Shown here piece by piece: positions 34,379-41,878 of a stretch of DNA of 64,000 bases. Location: NCBI GenBank assembly GCA_963826505.1, contig CAWGXG010000008.1, positions 372,001 to 436,000 on the forward strand, given 5' to 3'. Below the pieces are notes generated by a model. The model did not search any database. It saw only the letters and a program-made list of their open reading frames with translations, and had not been told where the DNA came from. Made by a program: the position numbers and the translations under genes. Positions within the stretch are counted from its first letter, which is position 1; each line of letters opens with the position of its first letter. This DNA is from CAWGXG01 sp963826505. GTDB lineage: Bacteria; Chloroflexota; Anaerolineae; Aggregatilineales; Aggregatilineaceae.

Positions 34379-35104
34379 TTATTCGGTTTCTGGTGTGTTG
34401 TTTTGCGGTGACGCATCTTGCAGGCGGAAATGACGTCCTCCGCGATAGTCGTCCTGCAACGTCGCGCTGCGGTAGACCGTGACCATGCCTTCGCCCTCCA
34501 CCTGATACGTCCCGTCCGGATGACAGATCAACGTCGTGGCCTGATCCACGCCCATCAGTGTGACACCTTCGGGCAGACCCGCCAATAGTTTTTCCGGCTC
34601 CAGCCGCATCCGGATCAGGTTGTGATGGCACATCACAGCCAGATGGGGAGCCAGCCCGATCCCGGGCAGCCATTCGTGGGCGAACCAATACACCCCGCCC
34701 AACGCCATCGCGCTCGCGCCGGTCGCCATCACCGCGGCCTTGCGCAACAGGGCCTCATGCAGTGCGGCTTCGGTCTGTGTCCCTTTCAAGCGCTCGACCA
34801 TATCGATCGGGCTGCCGTCGGTCAACACAATGACCTCGACTTTGTTCAGGACTTCGTACTCGGTGCGCGCGTTGGCGCTTTCCTGACTCGTGATCAGACT
34901 GTATTGGGCAAACGTGCCCATGTAATTGAAGTAGCGCATCACTTCGTCGGCGACGCGCTGGTGTTTTTCCATCGCCGCAACTGGCACCACGACCACGCGA
35001 GGACGGTGCGCGCCTCGGATGAGCTGTAACCAGGTGTGATCAGCGTTTTTGCTGCGGGGCGAAAATGCTTCACCGCCGTTGAAGATGAGGTAACCCTTCT
35101 GCAT
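34379..35104 (-). CDS. Peptidase S51 / cyanophycinase-like protein
   Basis: This 241-residue cytosolic protein has the class I glutamine-amidotransferase-like fold used by S51 peptidases such as dipeptidase E and cyanophycinase. Features are LIFNGGEAFSPR at the start, VVVVPVAA, VIVLTDGSP and the nucleophile-elbow region MATGASAMALGG. In active S51 enzymes the elbow is usually GTSAGA; here the serine is kept but the following residues differ. It lies downstream of RNase P RNA on the same strand with only 38 bases between. Confidence 0.65.
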   Translation of the reverse strand: MQKGYLIFNGGEAFSPRSKNADHTWLQLIRGAHRPRVVVVPVAAMEKHQRVADEVMRYFNYMGTFAQYSLITSQESANARTEYEVLNKVEVIVLTDGSPIDMVERLKGTQTEAALHEALLRKAAVMATGASAMALGGVYWFAHEWLPGIGLAPHLAVMCHHNLIRMRLEPEKLLAGLPEGVTLMGVDQATTLICHPDGTYQVEGEGMVTVYRSATLQDDYRGGRHFRLQDASPQNNTPETE

Positions 35105-35142
35105 GGCATCCTGACTTGTGATAGCTGTTCGTGTCTATCGCT

Positions 35143-35512
35143 AAGGCCCAAGCCGACCTGTAAGCCGCGTTTTGTACCTGCCGAAGCAGGCGGTGATCAT
35201 CTCTCTAGGACACCAGTTACCCGGTGCCTCCAGCAACCTACCCGGAACTGATAGCGGGACGGGTCGCCCCATCGTTCCTGCTTGGTCTTGCTCCCAGTGG
35301 GGTTTGCCTGGCCGCTGATGTTGCCACCAGCGCCGGTGCGCTCTTACCGCGCCGTTTCACCCTCACCCCTCGTCGAGGGGCAATACGCTTCTCTGTTGCA
35401 CTTGCCGTCGGGTCACCCCGCCTGGCCGTTAGCCAGCACTGTACCCTGTGGAGCGCGGACTTTCCTCGTCTCACCTGTGGTGAGCCGCGATCACCCGGTC
35501 AACTTGGACCTT
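35143..35512 (-). ncRNA. rnpB: RNase P RNA, bacterial type
   Basis: The catalytic RNA of RNase P trims tRNA 5' ends. On the minus strand the 5' region has GAGGAAAGTCCGCGCTCC and CAGGGTACAGTGCTGG; the middle has GACGGCAAGTGCAACAGAGA; the 3' end has ACAAAACGCGGCTTACAGGT. The two ends pair as P1: AAGGTCCAAGTTGACC with GGTCGGCTTGGGCCTT, 16 pairs with a few wobbles. About 370 bases, as expected for class A RNAs. Confidence 0.93.
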
Positions 35513-35520
35513 GTCGCGCT

Positions 35521-35529
35521 ATTATACCA
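35521..35529 (-). promoter_or_regulatory. Promoter of rnpB
   Basis: On the minus strand TGG-TATAAT is an extended -10 element (TATAAT at 35521-35526). The expected start, about 7-9 bases downstream, coincides with the P1 5' end at 35512. The -35 region would lie within the end of the DNA glycosylase gene and is not a good match. Confidence 0.65.
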
Positions 35530-35536
35530 CGCCGCG

Positions 35537-36058
35537 TCACCGATTTCTGGTGCGGATGAACGCGCCTAGCGCCGTCCAATGCTGCGCGTATTTCGGCCAG
35601 TGGGCGTTGCGCCGTGAAGTAGACGGCAGCACCCAAATCAGCGTGTCACCCAGACGGTCGGGCTGAAGTCCGTAGTCCACCCCGATTCGTCCGAAAAACT
35701 GCTGCGCGGCGGTTTTGCTGTTGAAGGCCAGTACGTCTGGCGCGACCTTTATGATCCGGTCCCGCATTTGCCCCGCATCGATCTTCGAAAAATCGAGATC
35801 GGCGTCACTGCCGGACTGCCGTTTTTCCATATCCGTCAGACCGATCCCATAGCGCAGCACCTCGCGGAATTCTCGCGGAGCCAGCAGGCGGGGAGTCAGC
35901 CCGATCGTGTAGAGTGTAGGCCAGAACCGGTTGCCCGGTCCTGCATAATATGCCCCGACCTGAGCTGACTTTGTCCCTGCCGCCATGCCGCAAAATACGA
36001 CTTTCAGCCCTGGCGCGAGCACGTCGGGCAGAACGTCAGCGGATCCGCTATTGTCCAT
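35537..36058 (-). CDS. mug: G:T/U mismatch-specific DNA glycosylase (Mug/TDG family)
   Basis: This repair enzyme removes uracil or thymine from mispairs with guanine. The active-site region FCGMAAGTKSAQVGAYYAGP and NRFWPTLY match the family layout G-x-N/A-P-G...G-Y-Y..P.NRFW; the usual Asn in GINPG is replaced (GMAAG). The second motif VLPSTSRRNAHW is present near the end. 173 residues, typical size. Its start overlaps the serS end by about 11 bases. Confidence 0.82.
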   Translation of the reverse strand: MDNSGSADVLPDVLAPGLKVVFCGMAAGTKSAQVGAYYAGPGNRFWPTLYTIGLTPRLLAPREFREVLRYGIGLTDMEKRQSGSDADLDFSKIDAGQMRDRIIKVAPDVLAFNSKTAAQQFFGRIGVDYGLQPDRLGDTLIWVLPSTSRRNAHWPKYAQHWTALGAFIRTRNR

Positions 36059-37484
36059 TCGGCTCGATCGCAGCTAAGCCACCCATGTAGGGGCGCAGCA
36101 CGTCCGGGATCACGACGCTGCCGTCTTTCTGCTGGTAGTTCTCCAACACGGCGATCAGCGCGCGCGTCATGCCCAGGCCGGACCCGTTGAGCGTGTGGAC
36201 GTAGCGCGGCCTGCCGCCCTCGGCGGGACGATAGCGGATGTTGGCGCGCCGCGCCTGGAAGTCTTCGGTGTTGCTGCATGAGGACACTTCCAGCCATTCC
36301 TCGCTGCCGGGAGCCCACATCTCGACATCGAATTTCTTGCTGGCGGCGAACCCCAAATCACCGGTAACCATCTCCACGCGGCGGAATGGGATTTGCAGCA
36401 TCCGGCAGACATTTTCAGCCGCCTGAGTCAGTGTTTCGAGCTCGTCGTAGCTGGTATCGGGCGTAGTGAATTTGTATAGCTCCACTTTTTCGAACTGGTG
36501 CACGCGTTTGATGCCGCGCACATCGCGCCCCGCGCTCATCTTCTCGCGGCGGAAGCAGGGCGTATGGGCGACGAAATACATCGGGAGCTGTTCTTCCTCA
36601 AGAATTTCGTCGCGATACATATTTGTTAGCGCGACTTCCGCCGTCGGCAGCATGTAGAGTTGTGATTCCTGGTCGAAATACACCACGTCCCGGAATTTCG
36701 GGAATTGGGCCGAGCCGTACATCATCTCTTCGCGCACCATGAACGGCGGGTAGATTTCCGTGAAACCGTGCTGGGTGGTGTGCGTGTCGAGCAACCACAT
36801 GATCATGGCGCGATAGAGACGCGCTCCCATCCCTTTGAGAATATAAAAGCGCGTGCCTGCCAGCTTAACTCCGCGCTCGAAGTCGATGATGTCCAGGGCG
36901 GGGCCGATTTCCCAATGGGGCAGGGGTGTGAAGTCGAAGGTACGCGGGGTGCCCTCAAACTCCCAGATTTTGTTTTCTTCTTCGCTCAGCGCGACCGGCA
37001 CGCTGTCGGCGGGGAGGTTGGGGATCCACAGCATGTGCTCGTTGAGCTGCGTTTCCACCTCGCGGATCTCCGCGTCCAGCGCGGTAACGCGTTCGCCCAG
37101 GCCCTTCATCGCCGCCGCCAGAGCATCCTGCGCGGATTTGACCGCGTCCGCTGACAGGTCCGTGGCGGCAGGATCGGGCTGAGGATTTTCCAGGGCAGCG
37201 AGCACCGCTTCAATGTCTCCAGCTTCGAGCGCCTGGACGGCAGTGCGCGCGCCTCCTATGATTGCGGCGGGCTGAAGCTGTTTGTTACTCCGAAACGCGC
37301 CCATCTGTTTATTCAGTTTGTTGCGGTTGGCTTTGATGGCCTCAACGGTATTGAGCAGCGTACGGCGGCGGCGATCCAGGTCAAGGATGGCGTCGATACG
37401 CGCGACGGCATTTTCGTCGTTCAGATTATGAAGCTGGGCCTTAACCCATTCGGGTTTTTCACGGATCAGCGCGATGTCTAGCAT
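36048..37484 (-). CDS. serS: Seryl-tRNA synthetase
   Basis: This class II enzyme charges tRNA-Ser. The N-terminal coiled-coil arm (residues about 25-145) is longer than usual, with an insertion around 75-110 (VQALEAGDIEAVLAALENPQ). Core motifs are ERGVKLAGTRFYILKG, motif 2 FRREKMSAGRDVRG and motif 3 NGSGLGMTRALIAVLEN. ATG 37484 follows AAGGAG by 9 bases. It lies downstream of a T-box leader and a small membrane-protein gene, presumably in one transcript. Confidence 0.93.
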   Translation of the reverse strand: MLDIALIREKPEWVKAQLHNLNDENAVARIDAILDLDRRRRTLLNTVEAIKANRNKLNKQMGAFRSNKQLQPAAIIGGARTAVQALEAGDIEAVLAALENPQPDPAATDLSADAVKSAQDALAAAMKGLGERVTALDAEIREVETQLNEHMLWIPNLPADSVPVALSEEENKIWEFEGTPRTFDFTPLPHWEIGPALDIIDFERGVKLAGTRFYILKGMGARLYRAMIMWLLDTHTTQHGFTEIYPPFMVREEMMYGSAQFPKFRDVVYFDQESQLYMLPTAEVALTNMYRDEILEEEQLPMYFVAHTPCFRREKMSAGRDVRGIKRVHQFEKVELYKFTTPDTSYDELETLTQAAENVCRMLQIPFRRVEMVTGDLGFAASKKFDVEMWAPGSEEWLEVSSCSNTEDFQARRANIRYRPAEGGRPRYVHTLNGSGLGMTRALIAVLENYQQKDGSVVIPDVLRPYMGGLAAIEPNGQ

Positions 37485-37542
37485 GGTAGAGTGTCTCCTT
37501 GTACGATCGGTTGCGGGTTCAAATACGGGCAATCTGACCTGT

Positions 37543-37743
37543 TCAGCGTCGAGATCGTTTCGTTGGCGACTGGGACGATTCCGATCGTTTGGCGTGTGTC
37601 GAAGCCTTCGTTTCGGCGCGTTTGTGGCGGTCATACACGGATCGGTCACTCAGCAAGCGCAGAATCGCCAGCGATGTTCCTATCAACACGGTGCCAATGA
37701 CCAACCCATCCCAGAGTGCAGGTGTCATAAAGTCGAAGTGCAT
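37543..37743 (-). CDS. Small single-pass membrane protein between the T-box and serS (66 aa)
   Basis: ATG 37743 has GAGGAG about 6 bases upstream. The product has one hydrophobic helix (ALWDGLVIGTVLIGTSLAIL, about residues 9-28) and a strongly basic, Ser/Lys/Arg-rich tail (KRAETKASTHAKRSESS) that should face the cytosol. No family was recognised. It is the first gene after the serS T-box terminator, so its expression would respond to tRNA-Ser charging. Confidence 0.6.
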   Translation of the reverse strand: MHFDFMTPALWDGLVIGTVLIGTSLAILRLLSDRSVYDRHKRAETKASTHAKRSESSQSPTKRSRR

Positions 37744-37760
37744 GTCTGACTCCTCAAAAC

Positions 37761-38030
37761 AAAAATCCCCACGTCTGGAATACTGCCAGGACGAGGGGAC
37801 CCGTGGTGCCACCTGGATTCGTCTACGCCTTGCAGCATAGACCTTGGAGAGTGCAAAGACTCACGCGCTAACGGGCGTACCCGGCCTGTCTTAGCGGTCG
37901 GTTCAACCGGTTCCACAGGCGACATAATCGGGAGTGGATTTCGGCTGCTGCGCGCCGCCTCGCACCGTCCGGCGGCTCTCTGCTGACGCCTATCAGCCTA
38001 CTTGATTCCGTCAGAGTCGTTATGAATGGC
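37761..38030 (-). promoter_or_regulatory. T-box leader of the serS operon
   Basis: On the minus strand: stem I with CGGA (38007-38010), AGTA (37999-38002) and GGCTG/CAGCC, AGAGAG at 37976-37981, and the specifier side GAAATCC (37936-37942), which contains a TCC Ser codon one base later than the usual GAA-plus-codon spacing. The T-box CAGGTGGCACCACGG is at 37801-37815; TGGC would pair with the GCCA end of tRNA-Ser. The terminator CCCCTCGTCCTGG / CCAGACGTGGGG (about 37766-37799) ends in TTTTTG. CCAGG and CCTGG can form the competing antiterminator. Confidence 0.85.
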
Positions 38031-38059
38031 AGTGTAACAGGCAGTCGGGTCGCTGTCAA
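38031..38059 (-). promoter_or_regulatory. Promoter of the serS T-box leader
   Basis: On the minus strand TTGACA (38054-38059), a 17-base spacer and TACACT (38031-38036). The start would fall near 38024, just before stem I. Confidence 0.8.
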
Positions 38060-38382
38060 GAGGTCGACGATCGGCGATCGGTGCGACCGCCACAAACCGA
38101 AAAGGCCGCAGCGGCAGGCCGTGAGTGATGGGATAAGCTTGTTGGCAGCCAGTTGAGGCTGGATTTTGTGTAATTTTGAACCAAATACCAGTTGAGACGA
38201 TAAGGTTATACAGATGGAGCTTGTCGAAACAGTGGTTGGTGAGCACTCAGGAGGCAGATCACTGTAAATCTTAGGAAGGACGTCACTGTGCAAGTCGCAC
38301 GAACTCGCTATTATTGTCTCCACGTTATGGTGATGTACAGGCATGCGTGTTGAATTGGTGGAAAAACCTATTCACGAAATGC
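38060..38382. other. Intergenic stretch between divergent serS and peptide-transporter units
   Basis: No gene or named RNA was recognised here. It is AT-richer in the middle (around 38160-38220) than the flanking genes and has small inverted repeats such as CGATCGGCGATCG near 38063-38075. It mainly holds upstream regions of two divergent promoters. Confidence 0.5.
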
Positions 38383-38411
38383 TTGCATGTGGTCAGGCAT
38401 TGCCTTAGAAT
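38383..38411 (+). promoter_or_regulatory. Promoter of the oligopeptide ABC transporter operon
   Basis: TTGCAT (38383-38388), 17 bases, TAGAAT (38406-38411). It gives a leader of about 75 bases, with GAGGAG (38481-38486) before the first gene. Confidence 0.7.
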
Positions 38412-38494
38412 TCCGCATCGTTTGCCTGCCAACGCGTTATTGTGGCACATGCCATCCTACTGATGGGATGTGATACCCATGAGGAGAGTGACTT

Positions 38495-39508
38495 TTGACA
38501 GTCTTGATGGAGGTCAAAGACCTCGCCGTTCGATTCCATACTGAAGAGGGGGTAGTACACGCCGTTAACGGCGTTTCGTACGCACTTCATGAGGGGGAAA
38601 CACTTGGAGTCGTAGGCGAAAGTGGATGCGGCAAGACAGTACATGCGCTTGCCGTTATGGGCCTGATCCCGGTCCCCCCTGGCGAAATCAAGTCAGGTGA
38701 GGTGAATTTTCGGGGACGTGACCTGATGAAACTGTCACCGAACAAGCGGCGTCTGGTGCGCGGGGCCGAAATCGCCATGATTTTCCAGGACCCGATGACG
38801 TCGCTTAACCCGGTGCTGACTATCGGGCGTCAAATCACCGAGGCGCTTAAGCTGCACCTGGGTATGGATAATGAACAGGCGCGTGCCCGGGCTGCGGAAC
38901 TGCTGGCCATGGTCGGTATTCCGTCAGCCGCACAGCGCTTGGACGATTATCCGCACCAGTTTTCGGGGGGCATGCGCCAGCGTGCCATGATCGCGATGGG
39001 GTTGTCTTGCAACCCGCAGCTTCTGATCGCTGACGAACCTACTACGGCTTTGGATGTTACCATCCAGGCACAGATTCTTGATCTCGTGCGGCGTTTGCGC
39101 GACAAGATCGGCATGGCGATGATTTGGATCTCGCACGACCTGGGTGTCGTAGCGGGTCTGGCCGACACCGTGCAGGTGATGTACGCGGGTTACATTGTCG
39201 AGCGCGGCTCGGCCAAAGACGTTTACAAGGATTCGCGTCACCCCTACACAATTGGTTTGTTGGGATCGCTGCCCCGGCTTGATCAGAAGAACGAACGGTT
39301 ATTCTCTATTGAGGGTTCCCCGCCAGATATGCGTTATATGCCCAAGGGCTGCCCGTTTACGGCGCGCTGCCCGTACCGTATCGCGAAATGCGACGAGGAA
39401 AACCCGCTGTTGAAGCCGGTTCCCGACGGGGCTGCAGATCATACGATGGCGTGCTGGGTCGATGTGCGAAAGGAGACAGAGCGCGGTTATGAACAACGCC
39501 ATGCCTAA
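38495..39508 (+). CDS. Oligopeptide/dipeptide ABC transporter ATP-binding protein (OppD/DppD type)
   Basis: This ATPase powers peptide import. It has Walker A GESGCGKT, Q-loop in FQDPMTSLNPVLT, signature FSGGMRQRAMIA and Walker B LLIADEPTTALDV. The C-terminal oligopeptide-transporter extension carries the Cys cluster CPFTARCPYRIAKC, a feature of this subfamily. TTG 38495 is placed 8 bases after GAGGAG; ATG 38507 is the alternative. The next ATPase overlaps its end. Confidence 0.9.
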   Translation: MTVLMEVKDLAVRFHTEEGVVHAVNGVSYALHEGETLGVVGESGCGKTVHALAVMGLIPVPPGEIKSGEVNFRGRDLMKLSPNKRRLVRGAEIAMIFQDPMTSLNPVLTIGRQITEALKLHLGMDNEQARARAAELLAMVGIPSAAQRLDDYPHQFSGGMRQRAMIAMGLSCNPQLLIADEPTTALDVTIQAQILDLVRRLRDKIGMAMIWISHDLGVVAGLADTVQVMYAGYIVERGSAKDVYKDSRHPYTIGLLGSLPRLDQKNERLFSIEGSPPDMRYMPKGCPFTARCPYRIAKCDEENPLLKPVPDGAADHTMACWVDVRKETERGYEQRHA

Positions 39509-40517
39509 TACCCCTGCGGGAATTTCTGCTCCAAGAGAAGGGCACCGTGCCCTCATCCAGGTAAGAAATCTCAAAAAACATTTCCCTATCCGTTCGGGCA
39601 TTCTCTTTCAGCGCGAAGTTGCTGCGGTCAAGGCCGTGGATGGGGTGTCGTTTGACATTTACCAAGGCGAAACGTTAGGACTGGTCGGCGAGAGCGGCTG
39701 TGGCAAGTCAACGACCGGCCGCACGATCTTGCAGCTTTACCGGGCCACGAGCGGCAGTGTCAAAGTGGACGGGGAAGAACTCACCACGATGAAGGGTGAG
39801 GACTTGCGCAAGATGCGCCGCACGATGCAAATGGTCTTCCAGGATCCATATGCGTCGCTGAACCCGCGCATGTCGGTAGGGCGCATCGTCTCCGAGCCGC
39901 TGGTTGTCCACAACATTGGGACCAAGAAAGAACGCGACGAACGGGTTGCTGAGCTGCTGGAACTGGTGGGCCTTAATCCGTATTTTGTGCGTCGTTATCC
40001 GCACGAGTTTTCGGGCGGGCAGCGCCAGCGCATCGGCCTGGCCCGGTCGCTCGCGCTCAATCCCAAATTTATCGTGGCCGACGAGCCAATTTCGGCGTTG
40101 GATGTGTCGATCCAGGCGCAGGTGGTCAATCTGCTGCAAAAGTTGCAGGAAGATTTAGGACTGACGTATCTGTTCATCGCGCACGACTTGAGCATGGTGC
40201 GGCACCTGTGTAACCGCGTAGCTGTGATGTATCTTGGCAAGATCGTCGAGATCGCGGAAAGCGAAGAACTGTATACGAACCCGCTCCACCCGTATACGCA
40301 GGCGTTGCTTTCGGCCGTGCCGGTACCGGATCCGACAGTTGAGGAGAAGCGGCAGCGGATCATCCTCAAAGGGGATGTGCCCAGCCCAATCAATCCTCCC
40401 AAAGGGTGCCATTTCAATACGCGTTGCCCGGTTTCGATCGACGTGTGTTACGACGAAGACCCGGAGTTGTTGGAAGTGCTGCCCGACCATTGGGTGGCGT
40501 GTCACCGGGTCATTTAG
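39489..40517 (+). CDS. Oligopeptide/dipeptide ABC transporter ATP-binding protein (OppF/DppF type)
   Basis: This is the partner ATPase of the preceding protein. It has GESGCGKSTTGRTIL, FQDPYASLNPRMS, signature FSGGQRQRIGLARSL, Walker B FIVADEPISALDV and the C-terminal GCHFNTRCPVSIDVC. OppF-type proteins start with LIQVRNLKKHFPIRSG, here after about 30 extra residues. ATG 39489 is used; ATG 39501 is possible. It overlaps the OppD-type gene by 20 bases, so the two are coupled. Confidence 0.9.
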   Translation: MNNAMPNTPAGISAPREGHRALIQVRNLKKHFPIRSGILFQREVAAVKAVDGVSFDIYQGETLGLVGESGCGKSTTGRTILQLYRATSGSVKVDGEELTTMKGEDLRKMRRTMQMVFQDPYASLNPRMSVGRIVSEPLVVHNIGTKKERDERVAELLELVGLNPYFVRRYPHEFSGGQRQRIGLARSLALNPKFIVADEPISALDVSIQAQVVNLLQKLQEDLGLTYLFIAHDLSMVRHLCNRVAVMYLGKIVEIAESEELYTNPLHPYTQALLSAVPVPDPTVEEKRQRIILKGDVPSPINPPKGCHFNTRCPVSIDVCYDEDPELLEVLPDHWVACHRVI

Positions 40518-40693
40518 ATTAACAAGCAGGTCGGTCTGGCGCGGTCCAGACCGGTTGCCCCGACTTCGCTTGGCTGGTCGGTGAACGCCGTATATCCCGC
40601 GTGTGATGGTTTTGGGCGTGAGGGTGGTGTAGCTGGAAGGCGTGCCGGTGTTCGTTACCGCCAGCGGAGCATACAACGCAAAGGAGAATCAAC

Positions 40694-41842
40694 ATGGCAG
40701 TTGCGGAAGGTGCGGAACCCATTTCGCTCCAAGAGGATGATGAGAAATCTGGCAATCCCTGGTTGGATGCGTGGCGTTTGTTTCGCAGGAATAGGGCGGC
40801 GTTAGTAGCGCTGGTGGTAATTATTCTGATCGTATTTATTGCAGCAACGGCCTCGCTGTGGACCAAAATGGGTTTTTTGGATGGCCGTACGGGCGCTGGT
40901 GCCCGGCATACGATCAACCCGATCAATGTGGCGCAAGAAGACCCGTTTCCTGATCCGGGAACATGCGCGCGCGATGGCCAGAACCGTAACCCCTATTGGT
41001 GCGGCTGGTTGAGCGAGAGTGCCCTGGTATCTGTACGAAACTCGTATTGTTTTAGGCCAGAACCGGACACTGCTCAGCGCCAGTGGTGCTATCTGGCGGG
41101 CGGTGATAGCAGTGGTAAAGACTGGCTGACTCAAACCATTTATGGCGCGCAGGTGTCGCTCTCCGTAGGGTTCTTGGGGTCAACCATGAGCCTGATCGTG
41201 GGCCTGATTTACGGAGTTGTATCGGGTTACTACGGCGGGCGCGTTGACATGGTGATGATGCGCATTGTCGACTTTATGTACGGCATCCCCTATCTGGTAT
41301 TGGTGATCTTGCTTCAGGTTTACTTCACGGAGGTGGCGCGAACCTATCAAGATGCCGGAAAGGAGGGGATTGTTGGGTTTGTGCTCAACCTGAATAAACA
41401 GATGGGTGGTTTGTTGTTCTTGTTCATAGCACTGGGCGTCCTAAGTTGGATTGGTATGGCGCGTCTGGCCCGTGGACAAGTGCTGTCGTACCGTGAGAAG
41501 GAATTTGTGGAGGCCGCGCGGGCCGTAGGCGCCAGCGACCGCCGTATCATCTTTGTGCATTTGCTGCCGAACGTCATTGGTCCGCTGATTGTAGCCGAGA
41601 CCCTGGCGATCCCTGGCTACATCTTCACGGAAGCCTTTTTAAGTTTCATTGGTTTGGGTGTCCAGCCTGGTACGCCGAGTTGGGGCGCGATGATCAGCAA
41701 AGTGCGCGAACAGGGCGGGTTCTTCTCCAATCGCCATATTCTGCTCGTGCCCAGTTTTGCACTCGTTCTCACCACTCTGTCGTTTAATTTCCTGGGCGAT
41801 GGTCTGCGCGACGCACTTGATCCGCGTCTGCGTGGTACCTAA
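40694..41842 (+). CDS. Peptide ABC transporter permease (OppC/DppC type)
   Basis: This inner-membrane permease has a first helix ALVALVVIILIVFIAATASLW, then an unusually long exported loop (about residues 60-145) with several Cys residues (GTCARDGQNRNPYWCGW, NSYCFRP, RQWCYL). The BPD_transp core follows with FLGSTMSLIVGLIYGVVSG and the EAA-like segment EFVEAARAVGASDRRIIFVH. OppC proteins of this type usually have a shorter loop, so the Cys-rich loop is notable. AAAGGAG lies 7 bases before ATG 40694. Confidence 0.88.
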   Translation: MAVAEGAEPISLQEDDEKSGNPWLDAWRLFRRNRAALVALVVIILIVFIAATASLWTKMGFLDGRTGAGARHTINPINVAQEDPFPDPGTCARDGQNRNPYWCGWLSESALVSVRNSYCFRPEPDTAQRQWCYLAGGDSSGKDWLTQTIYGAQVSLSVGFLGSTMSLIVGLIYGVVSGYYGGRVDMVMMRIVDFMYGIPYLVLVILLQVYFTEVARTYQDAGKEGIVGFVLNLNKQMGGLLFLFIALGVLSWIGMARLARGQVLSYREKEFVEAARAVGASDRRIIFVHLLPNVIGPLIVAETLAIPGYIFTEAFLSFIGLGVQPGTPSWGAMISKVREQGGFFSNRHILLVPSFALVLTTLSFNFLGDGLRDALDPRLRGT

Positions 41843-41878
41843 TTGAAGCCAGAGCTGTGACTGAGGAGACAATCTGAC

